DNA from: Desulfobulbaceae bacterium
GTDB taxonomy: Bacteria > Desulfobacterota > Desulfobulbia > Desulfobulbales > Desulfocapsaceae
Direction: 5' to 3'
Assembly (NCBI GenBank): GCA_024227155.1
Contig: JAAELB010000425.1
Location: 1-58,939 of the forward strand
Length of the DNA stretch: 58,939 bases
Below are positions 7,075-15,494 of the stretch, one piece after another. A program made the translations under genes and the position numbers. Numbering within the stretch: position 1 is the first letter of the stretch; each line of letters opens with the position of its first letter. The notes below the pieces were generated by a model, which did no database searches, was not told where the DNA came from, and saw only the letters and a list, made by a program, of their open reading frames with translations.

Positions 7075-9392
7075 TATGCTTTCTCCAGCCTTACGGCACA
7101 TTTTTTATAGTCAGGTTGCTTAGAAATGGGGCAAAAAGCATCTAAGGTTACCTCATTTATGAGATAGCTCTCGTCAAAGAACGGTACAAACACCATGCCG
7201 CGGACGGGGACGCCTCTGCCATTGATCTGTGCTGGCATGGTTATTTCCCCACGGCGTGATATTATTTTAATGAGTTCGCCGTTGACCACCCCCAACTCGG
7301 CAGCATCTTCCGGATGAACCTCCACATAGCCCGAAGGTACCGCATTATGTAATACCGGCACTCTTCTCGTCATAGAACCGGTATGCCAGTGTTCAATGAC
7401 CCTTCCTGTGTTCAGCCAGAAATTGTACTCGCTGTCCGGAAACTCTGCGGCGGGTTCATATGGTCGTGCCCATATCCAGGCACGATTGTCTTTTTTACCA
7501 TAAAAATCAAAATCTTTGCCATTGGAACATGCGGGGTCATGTTGCGGATTGAACCGCCACCGGGTTTCCTTGCCATTGACAAATGGCCACTGCACACCAG
7601 AACGTTCGCTGAGTACTTTATAGGGTGCCATTTCGTGTTTTGGTCCGGCGTGGAATTTGCGGTATTCCTCCCATATCTTTTCTATGTAATCGTCCTGTCC
7701 CCAAGGGAACTGTTTTTCAAAGCCAAGGCGTCTCGCAACTTCTATAATCTGCCAGGTATCAGACATTGCCTCACCCGGAGGATCAACAATCTGGGTAAAA
7801 TGCTGGGTTCGGCGCTCAGAGTTACCGTACATTCCTTCCTGCTCAATCCACATGGCTGCAGGCAAAATCACATCTGCAATATCGGTTGTCGGGGTCGGAT
7901 AGACATCAGAGACAACAACAAAACGATCATCTTTAAGAGCACCGTCCCGGTAACGCTTCAGGTTTGGCATCGTTACCATGGGGTTGGTCACCTGAATCCA
8001 GATGAACTTTATATCTCCCCGGTCAAGTGCTCGAAACATCTCAACAGTATGGTAGGTCGGTTTCGGGTCAATGTTGCTAACTGGGACATCCCATATCTTG
8101 GCAGCCATCTCCCGGTCATGTTCCTTCATGACCACGCCATGGGGGAGTTTGTGTGTCAGTGTGCCAACCTCGCGAACAGTTCCACAGGCACTTGGCTGAC
8201 CTGTCAGAGAAAAAGGACTGTTGCCGGGAGTGGAAATTTTGCCGACCAGCAGGTGGATATTATATACGAGATTGTTGATCCAGGTTCCCCGGGTGTGCTG
8301 ATTCATCCCCATACACCAGAAGCTTGTGACTTTCTGGGTTGGATCACCATATTGCGAGGCGAGATACTTAATATCTTTTGCTGAAACACCTGAAATTTTT
8401 TCTACTTTTTCAGGTGTATAATCTTCAAGAAACAGTTTGAAGTCTTCAAAGCTGATCCCTTCGGCTTTATCTTTAAAGGCAAAATGATCTTCAGTACCGT
8501 AACCGATATTGGTTTTACCTTTATGGAACGAGACATGTTCATTGACAAAATTCCAATTAACCCAGTCATTTTTAATTATTTCATAACAGATAGCATTGGC
8601 GACGGCTAGATCCGTCTGGGGTTTGAAAATTATCGATTTGTCAGCAGCCTGGGATGTTCGGGTATAGCGTGTGGCGAAATCGACTATCCTAACGTTTGAT
8701 CTTCGCTTTCGATTGGCGAGCATCCGTGAAAAGAGCACCGGATGCATTTCTGCCATATTATTTCCCCAGGTGACAAATACATTGGCGTGATCAATATCCT
8801 CATAACAGCCCATGGGCTCATCAAGGCCAAAAGATGTCATAAAACCAGTGACCGCGCTGGCCATACAGAGCCTTGCATTTGCTTCAACATTGTTGGTTCC
8901 CAGGCAGCCTTTAAATAACTTTGAGGCTACATATCCATCTGGGATAGTCCATTGACCAGATCCGTACATAGCGACAGAGTCTTTCCCATGCTTATCTTTA
9001 GTTTCCTTGAGCTTTGCCGCAATAAGATCGAGTGCCTCCTGAATTGGTACCTCAACTAAGGTTCCATTTTTACGGACCTGTGCTTTGGTCAACCTGTCTT
9101 CGCCGTAAAGTGCCTGGACGGAATGGTAACCTTTCATACAGCAAAGGCCCTTATTGACGCTGCAGTTTGGATCTCCCTTGACAGCGACAGCCCGGCCGTC
9201 ACTGACCCCCACAAGGACGCCACAGCCGGTCCCGCAAAAACGGCATGGAGATTTCTGCCAGGAGATCACACCGGAGTTGTTGCTGAGTTTGCTCCAATCG
9301 CCAAAGCTGACACCTGGAAACACTGCTCCCGCGCTTGCGAATGCGCTGGTGATGGCCGCCTGCTTGATAAACTGTCTTCTGTCGAGTTTCAT
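7074..9392 (-). CDS. napA: Periplasmic nitrate reductase catalytic subunit NapA
   Basis: 772 residues, close to the monomeric Desulfovibrio-type NapA (shorter than the 828 of E. coli). It has a TAT signal (LDRRQFIKQAA), a [4Fe-4S] site C50-x2-C53-x3-C57 with the fourth Cys at 85, and the Mo-ligand Cys176 in NARLCMASAV followed by the diagnostic DEPMGCYEDI stretch. The C-terminal molybdopterin-dinucleotide-binding domain is complete. It binds Mo-bis-MGD and reduces nitrate to nitrite in the periplasm. I start it at the ATG at 9392 (MKLDRRQ, typical NapA opening, GGAG 12 bases upstream); an ATG at 9416 overlapping the napD stop is possible. A moeA lies at 35.6 kb. Confidence 0.95.
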   Translation of the reverse strand: MKLDRRQFIKQAAITSAFASAGAVFPGVSFGDWSKLSNNSGVISWQKSPCRFCGTGCGVLVGVSDGRAVAVKGDPNCSVNKGLCCMKGYHSVQALYGEDRLTKAQVRKNGTLVEVPIQEALDLIAAKLKETKDKHGKDSVAMYGSGQWTIPDGYVASKLFKGCLGTNNVEANARLCMASAVTGFMTSFGLDEPMGCYEDIDHANVFVTWGNNMAEMHPVLFSRMLANRKRRSNVRIVDFATRYTRTSQAADKSIIFKPQTDLAVANAICYEIIKNDWVNWNFVNEHVSFHKGKTNIGYGTEDHFAFKDKAEGISFEDFKLFLEDYTPEKVEKISGVSAKDIKYLASQYGDPTQKVTSFWCMGMNQHTRGTWINNLVYNIHLLVGKISTPGNSPFSLTGQPSACGTVREVGTLTHKLPHGVVMKEHDREMAAKIWDVPVSNIDPKPTYHTVEMFRALDRGDIKFIWIQVTNPMVTMPNLKRYRDGALKDDRFVVVSDVYPTPTTDIADVILPAAMWIEQEGMYGNSERRTQHFTQIVDPPGEAMSDTWQIIEVARRLGFEKQFPWGQDDYIEKIWEEYRKFHAGPKHEMAPYKVLSERSGVQWPFVNGKETRWRFNPQHDPACSNGKDFDFYGKKDNRAWIWARPYEPAAEFPDSEYNFWLNTGRVIEHWHTGSMTRRVPVLHNAVPSGYVEVHPEDAAELGVVNGELIKIISRRGEITMPAQINGRGVPVRGMVFVPFFDESYLINEVTLDAFCPISKQPDYKKCAVRLEKA

Positions 9393-9412
9393 GATCTGTT
9401 TTTTCTCCGTTA

Positions 9413-9646
9413 TCATTCTTTTTCGTCATAGCCAAAGGTTAGGCTCAGGGACTGTAGAGACTGCAGGTTTTTTAAGGTCGTCTGGAGTTTCTTTTCAATT
9501 GTTTCATCTGGGGTATCGGTGACGAGAACAAGGATGTCTTGATTTTCTGCCGGAATAACCTGGCAGTATTTGACAGCCGAGAGTTCTGCGCACAATGAAT
9601 CCACAGCATTTTCTTTTGGTATAGCGAGATAGCTAAAAATAGGCAT
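9413..9646 (-). CDS. napD: NapD-like maturation chaperone
   Basis: 77 residues. Small ferredoxin-like-fold protein that binds the TAT signal of NapA and delays export until the Mo cofactor is inserted. Opening PIFSYLAIP and the central CQVIPAENQDILVLV fit NapD beta strands. The start chosen is the ATG at 9646 with GGGAG six bases upstream; a TTG directly before it is out-competed. It is the first gene of the operon, immediately ahead of napA, as in many nap clusters. Similarity is recognised by context and shape rather than by a strong motif. Confidence 0.8.
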   Translation of the reverse strand: MPIFSYLAIPKENAVDSLCAELSAVKYCQVIPAENQDILVLVTDTPDETIEKKLQTTLKNLQSLQSLSLTFGYDEKE

Positions 9647-9728
9647 CAATTCTCCCTAATGATTAATGAAGTTGGACTGCTACATTGTATCACATTTATA
9701 TATAATATCGCATAAAAATTAATGATGT

Positions 9729-9742
9729 TTGATTTAAGTCAA
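9729..9742. promoter_or_regulatory. FNR/CRP-family-like palindrome in the nap / ynjB divergent region
   Basis: TTGATTTAAGTCAA matches the FNR consensus TTGAT-N4-ATCAA with one mismatch in the right half-site. It sits 83 bp before the napD start on the minus strand, with the A/T-rich stretch at 9690-9715 between them able to supply a -10 region. A second, spacer-less TTGATCAA lies at 9785-9792. Anaerobic or nitrate/nitrite-responsive control by an FNR/CRP relative (such as HcpR or NarR-like proteins) is an inference. Confidence 0.45.
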
Positions 9743-9872
9743 TTTTTATGTCTCAAACTCATATCTCGCAAAAAGAGAAACAATTTGATCAAAGATTATG
9801 CTAGAGTATGACATGGTTGGGTGCGCGAGTAACTTGCAAAGTACACATTCTAAAAACTAATGGAGCGAATTT

Positions 9873-11105
9873 ATGAATACTCGTCTACTTCCGATTTATA
9901 TCTGTCTTCTGACAATATTTTTTCTTGCCAGTGGGTTAATAACTATCAGCAACGCGAAAACGGTGATGACCTGGGAAGAGACCCTGGAACAAGCAAAGGG
10001 GCAAACTGTGGACTGGTATATGTGGGGTGGTTCCACAGCTGTCAACACCTATGTGAACGGCTACCTGGCAAAAGAAGTTAAAGATCGTTTTGATATCACC
10101 TTAAGGCAGGTTCCAGTCAATGATATCGCTGAAATTGTAAGTAAATTGGTAGTTGAAAAGCAGGCCGGTAAAAATGCCAGGGGCAGTGTCGATCTGATGT
10201 GGATCAATGGGGAAAATTTCCGCACATGTAAAAGGCTTAATCTCCTCCATGGGCCCTTTGCTGATCTGCTTCCTAATCAACAATATGTGGATTGGGGCAG
10301 CGCCAGTGTCAAAAATGATTTTGGTACCCCGGTGGATGGCATGGAATCTCCCTGGGGCAGTGCGCAGATGGTGATGATCTATGATTCTGCCAGAACCCCG
10401 CAACCGCCGAAATCGATTGGTGCCTTACTCAAATGGATCAAGGATCACCCGGGAAGATTCAGTTATCCTGCACCACCGGATTTTACGGGATCTGTATTTA
10501 TGCGCCACATTTTTTATCATGCGGCAGGATCAAGTGATAAATGGCAGGGAGATTATAGCGAGGCAGATTTTCAGACTGCGACACAGGCAACCTATGCCAT
10601 TTTTAATGATCTTAAATCCTCACTGTGGAGAGCTGGGGCCACCTATCCTGAGTCTCCTGTCAGGATGAACACGCTTTTTGCCGATGGTGAAATTGATTTT
10701 TCCTTTTCCTATCATCAGGGAGATGCTTCTAAAAATATTCTGGATGGTCTCTTTGTTGATACGGTGAGGACCTATGTCTTTGAGGAAGGCACCATCGCCA
10801 ACACCCACTTTGTTGCCATTCCTTTTAATGCAAAGGACAAATCCGCAGCAATGGTGGTAGCCGACTTTCTACTCTCGCCCGAGGCCCAGATAAAAAAAGC
10901 TTCGCCGGACGTGTGGGGAGACTTCCCGGCAATCAGTGGAGCAAAGCTGCCCAAACAGTGGCAAGAACGATTCAAATCACTCCCCAGGGGAGTGGCAACC
11001 CTTGATGACGAGGTGCTACAAAGTCACCAGCTCCCGGAGCCTCCGTCAAAGATTCTGCTCAGTCTGGAAAAAGGGTGGCAACAACACGTGTTAAAAAACA
11101 GATGA
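9873..11105 (+). CDS. YnjB-like ABC transporter substrate-binding protein
   Basis: 410 residues, with a signal peptide ending about residue 28 (TISNA). The mature start, DWYMWGGSTAVNTYVNGYLA, and the later GESPWGSAQ-like segment (MESPWGSAQMV) are typical of the YnjB family of extracytoplasmic solute-binding proteins, related to thiamine/spermidine-type binders. The ligand is not known. No permease (ynjC) or ATPase (ynjD) follows, which is unusual; only a 24-codon frame separates it from the kinase gene. It leads a plus-strand operon with a kinase and two sugar-transferase genes, so the ligand may relate to that pathway. Confidence 0.85.
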   Translation: MNTRLLPIYICLLTIFFLASGLITISNAKTVMTWEETLEQAKGQTVDWYMWGGSTAVNTYVNGYLAKEVKDRFDITLRQVPVNDIAEIVSKLVVEKQAGKNARGSVDLMWINGENFRTCKRLNLLHGPFADLLPNQQYVDWGSASVKNDFGTPVDGMESPWGSAQMVMIYDSARTPQPPKSIGALLKWIKDHPGRFSYPAPPDFTGSVFMRHIFYHAAGSSDKWQGDYSEADFQTATQATYAIFNDLKSSLWRAGATYPESPVRMNTLFADGEIDFSFSYHQGDASKNILDGLFVDTVRTYVFEEGTIANTHFVAIPFNAKDKSAAMVVADFLLSPEAQIKKASPDVWGDFPAISGAKLPKQWQERFKSLPRGVATLDDEVLQSHQLPEPPSKILLSLEKGWQQHVLKNR

Positions 11106-11115
11106 TATAGGAGCT

Positions 11116-11190
11116 ATGTTCTCTCTGCCGCTTATTTTCCAGTTTGCCGGGGTGAATCAAGTACCACTATCCAATTCAAACGTTCTATGA
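11116..11190 (+). other. 24-codon reading frame, possible permease remnant or leader
   Basis: A small frame with a ribosome site (TAGGAG) begins MFSLPLIFQFAG and ends in a TGA that overlaps the ATG of the kinase gene (ATGA). It occupies the place where a ynjC permease would be expected, and its hydrophobic opening could be the residue of one. It could equally be a chance or coupling peptide. No family assignment is possible. Confidence 0.25.
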
Positions 11191-12230
11191 CAGAAAAGAT
11201 AAAACCAGATCCCTTTAAAGAGTATCTTGACAAGGTCAATGCATATCTTGTCGCCCAGGATTGGCAGGACGTGCCTCAAATGGCCGGGAGTCACTTTTCA
11301 GTGTCTCCACTGGCAAAGGGGGAGTACAATCTCAATTACAACCTCAAAACAGAGCATCGCCATCTGGTCTTCAGAGTGAACATGGGGAGCCAGCTTGAGC
11401 GGGATGATCAAATTCTCTATGAATTCAATACCCTCAAGCTGCTTGAAAATAGTGGGGTCACCCCTCGCGGCTACTTTGTTGATAACAGTAAAACCCTCAT
11501 TGACTGCGGGATATCAATCATTGAATTTCTTGAAGGTGAACATCTTGATTACCATCAGGATATAGAAAGCGCCGCCGCAACTTTTGGCAGGATCCACAGT
11601 GTGACGGTAGCAGAAGAAAGGAATCATTTGATCCCAGAGAAACAACCGTTGAGTCTTATTTACAACGAATGTGCCCGGTTGCTTGAGACGTACTTCGACT
11701 CCCATCTCGCCGATCCTGATATCAGCGACTATCTGCACAAACTGTTATACTGGGCTGAAAGTGAAAGGAAAAAGGAGAGCTATTTTCTCCAGGAGCCATT
11801 TTTTTCCATTGTCAATACAGAGGTGAACTCGGGGAATTTTATTGTAAACCGGAAGAAGAATATTACCCATTTAATTGATTGGGAAATGCCACGGTGGGGC
11901 GATCCTTCCAGTGACCTCTGTCATTTTTGTTCCCCGCTGACAACGCTTTGGAAATCGAAGTATCGCTTCACCTCCAAAGATTACCTGCGGTTCATTGAGA
12001 CTTACAAAGCACACTGCCCATCTTCTCTTCTCAAACAGACTCTTGCAGAGCGGATGCACCTTAAAAACCCATTTGTATATTTGCGGGGAATTTCCTGGTC
12101 CGCCATGGGGTGGGTTGCATACCAGACCGAGTATGAAGGTATCCGCAATGAGCAGACCTGGAAGACGCTCTGTGACTATCTTAACCTGGATTTTATTCGC
12201 TCACTTTTTGATCCGTTTCTCAAAAGATGA
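11187..12230 (+). CDS. Aminoglycoside phosphotransferase/choline kinase-fold kinase
   Basis: 347-residue soluble small-molecule kinase fold. The N-lobe has the HLVFRVN strand with the phosphate-loop side and IIEFLEG hinge. The C-lobe has FSIVNTEVNSGNF where the usual HGDxxxxN catalytic loop is, so the catalytic Asp is replaced by Glu212 (N-T-E). The metal-binding segment LIDWEMPRWGDPSSDL is intact (Asp and Glu of IDWE). Genes of this type accompany TIGR04282/TIGR04283 glycosyltransferases in several bacteria. A sugar or nucleoside-derived phosphoryl acceptor is a guess. It overlaps the next gene by four bases, so they are co-translated. Confidence 0.8.
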   Translation: MTEKIKPDPFKEYLDKVNAYLVAQDWQDVPQMAGSHFSVSPLAKGEYNLNYNLKTEHRHLVFRVNMGSQLERDDQILYEFNTLKLLENSGVTPRGYFVDNSKTLIDCGISIIEFLEGEHLDYHQDIESAAATFGRIHSVTVAEERNHLIPEKQPLSLIYNECARLLETYFDSHLADPDISDYLHKLLYWAESERKKESYFLQEPFFSIVNTEVNSGNFIVNRKKNITHLIDWEMPRWGDPSSDLCHFCSPLTTLWKSKYRFTSKDYLRFIETYKAHCPSSLLKQTLAERMHLKNPFVYLRGISWSAMGWVAYQTEYEGIRNEQTWKTLCDYLNLDFIRSLFDPFLKR

Positions 12231-12880
12231 TCAGCAAATCAACACTGGCTACTGGGGGGACTGAAGTTATAATTTTTACCAGGTTCCCTGAAGCCGGCAC
12301 CACCAAAACCAGGCTTATTCCATTGCTTGGCAGTGAAAAAGCAGCACGCTTGCAAAAAGTTATGACGGAGAAGCTATTCGCTGCTGCTGAGGCCATACCC
12401 GCCACTCTCGGCTCTCGATTGACAATTTGCTTTAGTGGCGGTAGCAAGACCCTTATGGCAGCCTGGCTCGGAAATCATCGTTATCTAAAACAAAAGGGTG
12501 AGACCCTAGGTGATAAGATGGAACACGCCTTCCGCGAGGTTTTTAAAGAAGGTGCAGAACAAGCTATCCTGGTAGGCTCGGACATTCCTTCCATCGATAC
12601 CCCGCTCCTTTCCAGGGCTGTTGCCCTGGTACAAGAAAACCAAGTGGTGATCGGCCCAACCTGGGATGGTGGCTACTGCCTGATCGGTTTTAACAAAACA
12701 CATGCAACAGAGATCTATTCGGCAATATTTCATGACATAGCCTGGTCAAGCGAAAGCGTCTTTGAAACGACGATGCAAAAACTGACAGCGCTGAAAATAG
12801 CCCCTGTTGTCCTCCCAAGACAACATGACATAGATATCCCGGAAGACTTGCAGTTTGCAGACCAGTGGAAGCTCTTATGA
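12227..12880 (+). CDS. TIGR04282 family (DUF2064) glycosyltransferase
   Basis: 217 residues, GT-A nucleotidyl/glycosyl-transferase fold. The opening VIIFTRFPEAGTTKTRL, the AILVGSDIPSI metal-site segment and GPTWDGGYCLIG are diagnostic of the family that automatic annotation calls 'arsenosugar biosynthesis glycosyltransferase'. That name comes from co-occurrence with ArsM/ArsS in some genomes; neither is present here, so arsenic chemistry is unproven. It starts in an ATGA overlap with the kinase and ends in an ATGA overlap with the second transferase. Confidence 0.85.
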   Translation: MISKSTLATGGTEVIIFTRFPEAGTTKTRLIPLLGSEKAARLQKVMTEKLFAAAEAIPATLGSRLTICFSGGSKTLMAAWLGNHRYLKQKGETLGDKMEHAFREVFKEGAEQAILVGSDIPSIDTPLLSRAVALVQENQVVIGPTWDGGYCLIGFNKTHATEIYSAIFHDIAWSSESVFETTMQKLTALKIAPVVLPRQHDIDIPEDLQFADQWKLL

Positions 12881-13572
12881 AGACACTCTCCGTCATTATT
12901 CCTGCACTCAATGAAGAGAAAACCCTGGTTAAGACCTTGGATTGCCTCACAGGGCAAGGAGAAATAGTAGTCGTTGATGGGGGCAGTACAGATCGCACTG
13001 TGGAGCTTGCCACAAATTATGGAGCAACGGCGCTATCGTCATTGCCCGGTCGTGGAATCCAGATGAATGCCGGAGCATGTAACAGTTCGGGTGATAATCT
13101 CCTTTTTCTCCATGCCGACACACTGCTGCCCACCGGTTTCAGAGAACTTATTGAGAAAACTCTTGAGAGCTCAGTAGTTGCAATGGGAACATTTTCCCTT
13201 GGATTTAACACGACTGAGAAAAAGCTCCTGGCTATTGCCAAAGTTGCAAATCTTCGTTCTCAATTGCTCCATCTCCCTTACGGGGATCAGGGGTTCTTTA
13301 TGACTAGGTCCAAGTTTGATGAGGTCGGAGGATTTCCGGAGATTGAAATCATGGAGGATTTTGTCTTTGTCCGGAAAATGAAAAGTCTGGGGAAAATAGT
13401 TCATCGTCCTGAATTCGTCACCACCTCTTCACGTCGTTGGCATAATCTTGGTTGTATTAAAACTACTCTGATAAACCAGTTAATTGTTGGAGGGTATCTG
13501 GTGGGCGTATCTCCTGCCAGGTTATCCCGAATGTATAAGCGTCTTCGGGGGCTTAGGCCGAATATCTCATGA
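12877..13572 (+). CDS. TIGR04283 family GT2 glycosyltransferase
   Basis: 231 residues. Family-2 glycosyltransferase with SVIIPALNEEKTL (nucleotide-binding first strand), VVDGGSTDRT, the metal-binding LFLHADTLLP and the late GDQGFFMTRSKFDEVGGFP acceptor region. No membrane anchor. I start it at the ATG at 12877, overlapping the upstream stop as ATGA with GGAAG in front, rather than at GTG 12865. It is the last gene of the ynjB-kinase-GT-GT unit. The sugar donor and acceptor cannot be named from sequence. Confidence 0.88.
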   Translation: MKTLSVIIPALNEEKTLVKTLDCLTGQGEIVVVDGGSTDRTVELATNYGATALSSLPGRGIQMNAGACNSSGDNLLFLHADTLLPTGFRELIEKTLESSVVAMGTFSLGFNTTEKKLLAIAKVANLRSQLLHLPYGDQGFFMTRSKFDEVGGFPEIEIMEDFVFVRKMKSLGKIVHRPEFVTTSSRRWHNLGCIKTTLINQLIVGGYLVGVSPARLSRMYKRLRGLRPNIS

Positions 13573-13606
13573 AATATTGCAGCCATCCCATGGCAGGAGA
13601 AATATA

Positions 13607-15100
13607 ATGCTTAGCAGCCTTCAAGAACAAATACAATCTTCTGCAGAAACAATCTCTCAAGTAACAGGGCTTGATGTTGAGGTGGTAGATATCGACCTTA
13701 TTCGGGTTGCGGGAACAGGTGTGTATGCAGGTGGAGTAGGCAGCAACATCAAGCAGGCAGGAAATCTGTTAAAGGCTACATTAGCAGGAGAATTACCTTT
13801 ATTTATAGAGAATCCGCGAGAGAATAAAATCTGCAGAGGATGCAGGAATAAGGTGAATTGCAAAGAGCTGCTATCCATTTGTGCCCCTATTACCGATGGG
13901 AACAAACTGTATGGTGCCATCGAACTCATCTGTTTTTCAGAGGCAGTGAGAGAGCGGGTGCTTGCCCAGCGGGAAATTTATATTAATTTTCTCGTCCTTT
14001 TTGCCAGTAACTTTGCCGATAGTGCACGGCAAAAGTTTGAACTACAAGACATCACCAGCTTGCTTAATGCCATGTCTGAGGTGGTAAGTACAAATGACAA
14101 AGGGACAATTATTTTTGATGCACAAGATAAGGTGGTGTATAACAACCTGCGTGCCAAAGAGATTTTAAAGAAGTCCCTGGATTCTCAGTTTGAGAATTTC
14201 AGTATTGCCAAAACTGGGGATACCTTTTCTGATCTGGATGAATATCTGGTGACGCATAATGGACGTAAGCGGCTTGTTGTGGGGAGGGAAATTAATTTAA
14301 CATCTCCAACGAATCGCTTTTCTTCAGTTTTTGTCTTTGATACTATCCAGTCCATCATATCTATTTCGCAGCAAGGTCCTTCATATGAAGATAGTCCCCT
14401 CAATCATATCGTTGGTAACTCACCCCTTGTTACTACGTTAAAAGAGCAAATACGTGCAACAGCCCTTACAAATTCATCGGTGCTCATTACAGGAGAAAGC
14501 GGTACTGGCAAGGAGCTGGTAGCTAGTGCAATCCATGCTATTGGCGATAGAGCTGATGCCACTTTTGTGGCAATTAACTGTGGTGCCATTCCAGACACCT
14601 TGCTTGAAAGCGAATTGTTCGGCTATGTAGGTGGAGCCTTTACCGGTGCCTTGAGAAAAGGCCAAATCGGAAAATTCGAACTTGCTGAGGGTGGGGTGTT
14701 GTTTCTTGATGAAATATCAACGATGCCATTGTATTTGCAGGTGAAATTACTGCGTGCCCTGCAGGAGCGGACCATTACAAGACTCGGGGCAAATCGGGCT
14801 GTTTCCGTAGATATTCGCATCGTGGCGGCAACGAATGACAACCTTGAGGACTTGATGGCGCAGAACATGTTCAGGAGGGACTTGTTCTACCGCCTTAACG
14901 TTATTCCCCTCCATGTGCCGCCACTTCGTAAAAGATTGGACGATCTTGATCTGCTCGTTTCTCATTTTGCGAATAAATATTGCACGTTGTTTGAGAAAAA
15001 ACCGATCTCACTGCCGTCTTCAATTGTAAATAAAATGAGATTGTACGAGTGGCCTGGTAACTGCCGCCACAGGTATGCGTATTCTAGGTGCCCCGATTAA
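13607..15100 (+). pseudogene. YgeV-like sigma-54 activator, 3' end lost
   Basis: Bacterial enhancer-binding protein with a sensor N-terminus carrying CRGCRNKVNC (about residues 84-93), a PAS-like region (about 150-250) and an AAA+ domain: Walker A GESGTGKE, GAFTGA loop as GGAFTGA, Walker B GGVLFLDEI, and the RRDLFYRLNVIPL segment. It reads normally up to YEWPGN, where VREL and a Fis-type helix-turn-helix should follow, then switches to CRHRYAYSRCPD and stops. Sensor II and the DNA-binding domain are lost, so it should not work as an activator. Start: ATG 13607 with AGGAG eight bases upstream. The downstream genes match YgeV-associated catabolism. Confidence 0.88.
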
Positions 15101-15305
15101 AGGCGATCAACCTGTTACTTCGGGCGAATCAGGTGCTGCGACCATGGGCTTTCTCTATTGGCTTATGCAGGATGGCGAGGGACAAGTAGCGATAGAACGT
15201 CTTGGGCTAAACGAAGAATCTACGGTTCTTTGTATTAGTACAGAAGGTGATACCTCACCGGAATTGTACAAAGAAATCATGTGGTCCTGTAAAAACTCTT
15301 TGTAA
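15060..15305 (+). pseudogene. C-terminal remnant of diaminopropionate ammonia-lyase (YgeX-like)
   Basis: The frame reads TAATGMRILGAP, then VTSGESGAATMG and CISTEGDTSPELY, which is the end of the PLP fold-type II diaminopropionate ammonia-lyase. The PLP lysine and the first three quarters of the enzyme are missing. The frame differs from that of the truncated regulator before it, so no fusion protein forms. The first ATG at 15075 has no ribosome site. Regulator end and lyase start are joined near 15055-15066, showing one deletion that removed both. Confidence 0.85.
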
Positions 15306-15494
15306 TAAGAAAAACTAACCCGACAAGTCGGAAACTTTTTTAGTATCACTGGATAAGTGCCTCGAAGCTCTCACTACGTTCACTATCTGGTGATAACTCT
15401 AAGTTTATGATTTCAAAGCGATCTCATAATTTCTTGTTTTTTATGACAGAAGTTCAGGAGTAAGGCATTAACTATTCATAGAGGAGATACGATA

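Noticed and set aside
7383-8384. 333-codon frame on the plus strand
   Set aside because: It lies wholly within napA on the other strand, has no ribosome site or family likeness, and napA is unmistakable.
15317-15341. CCGAC-AA-GTCGG followed by a run of six T as a terminator of the ygeX remnant
   Set aside because: The stem is five pairs with a two-base loop, which cannot form a stable hairpin.
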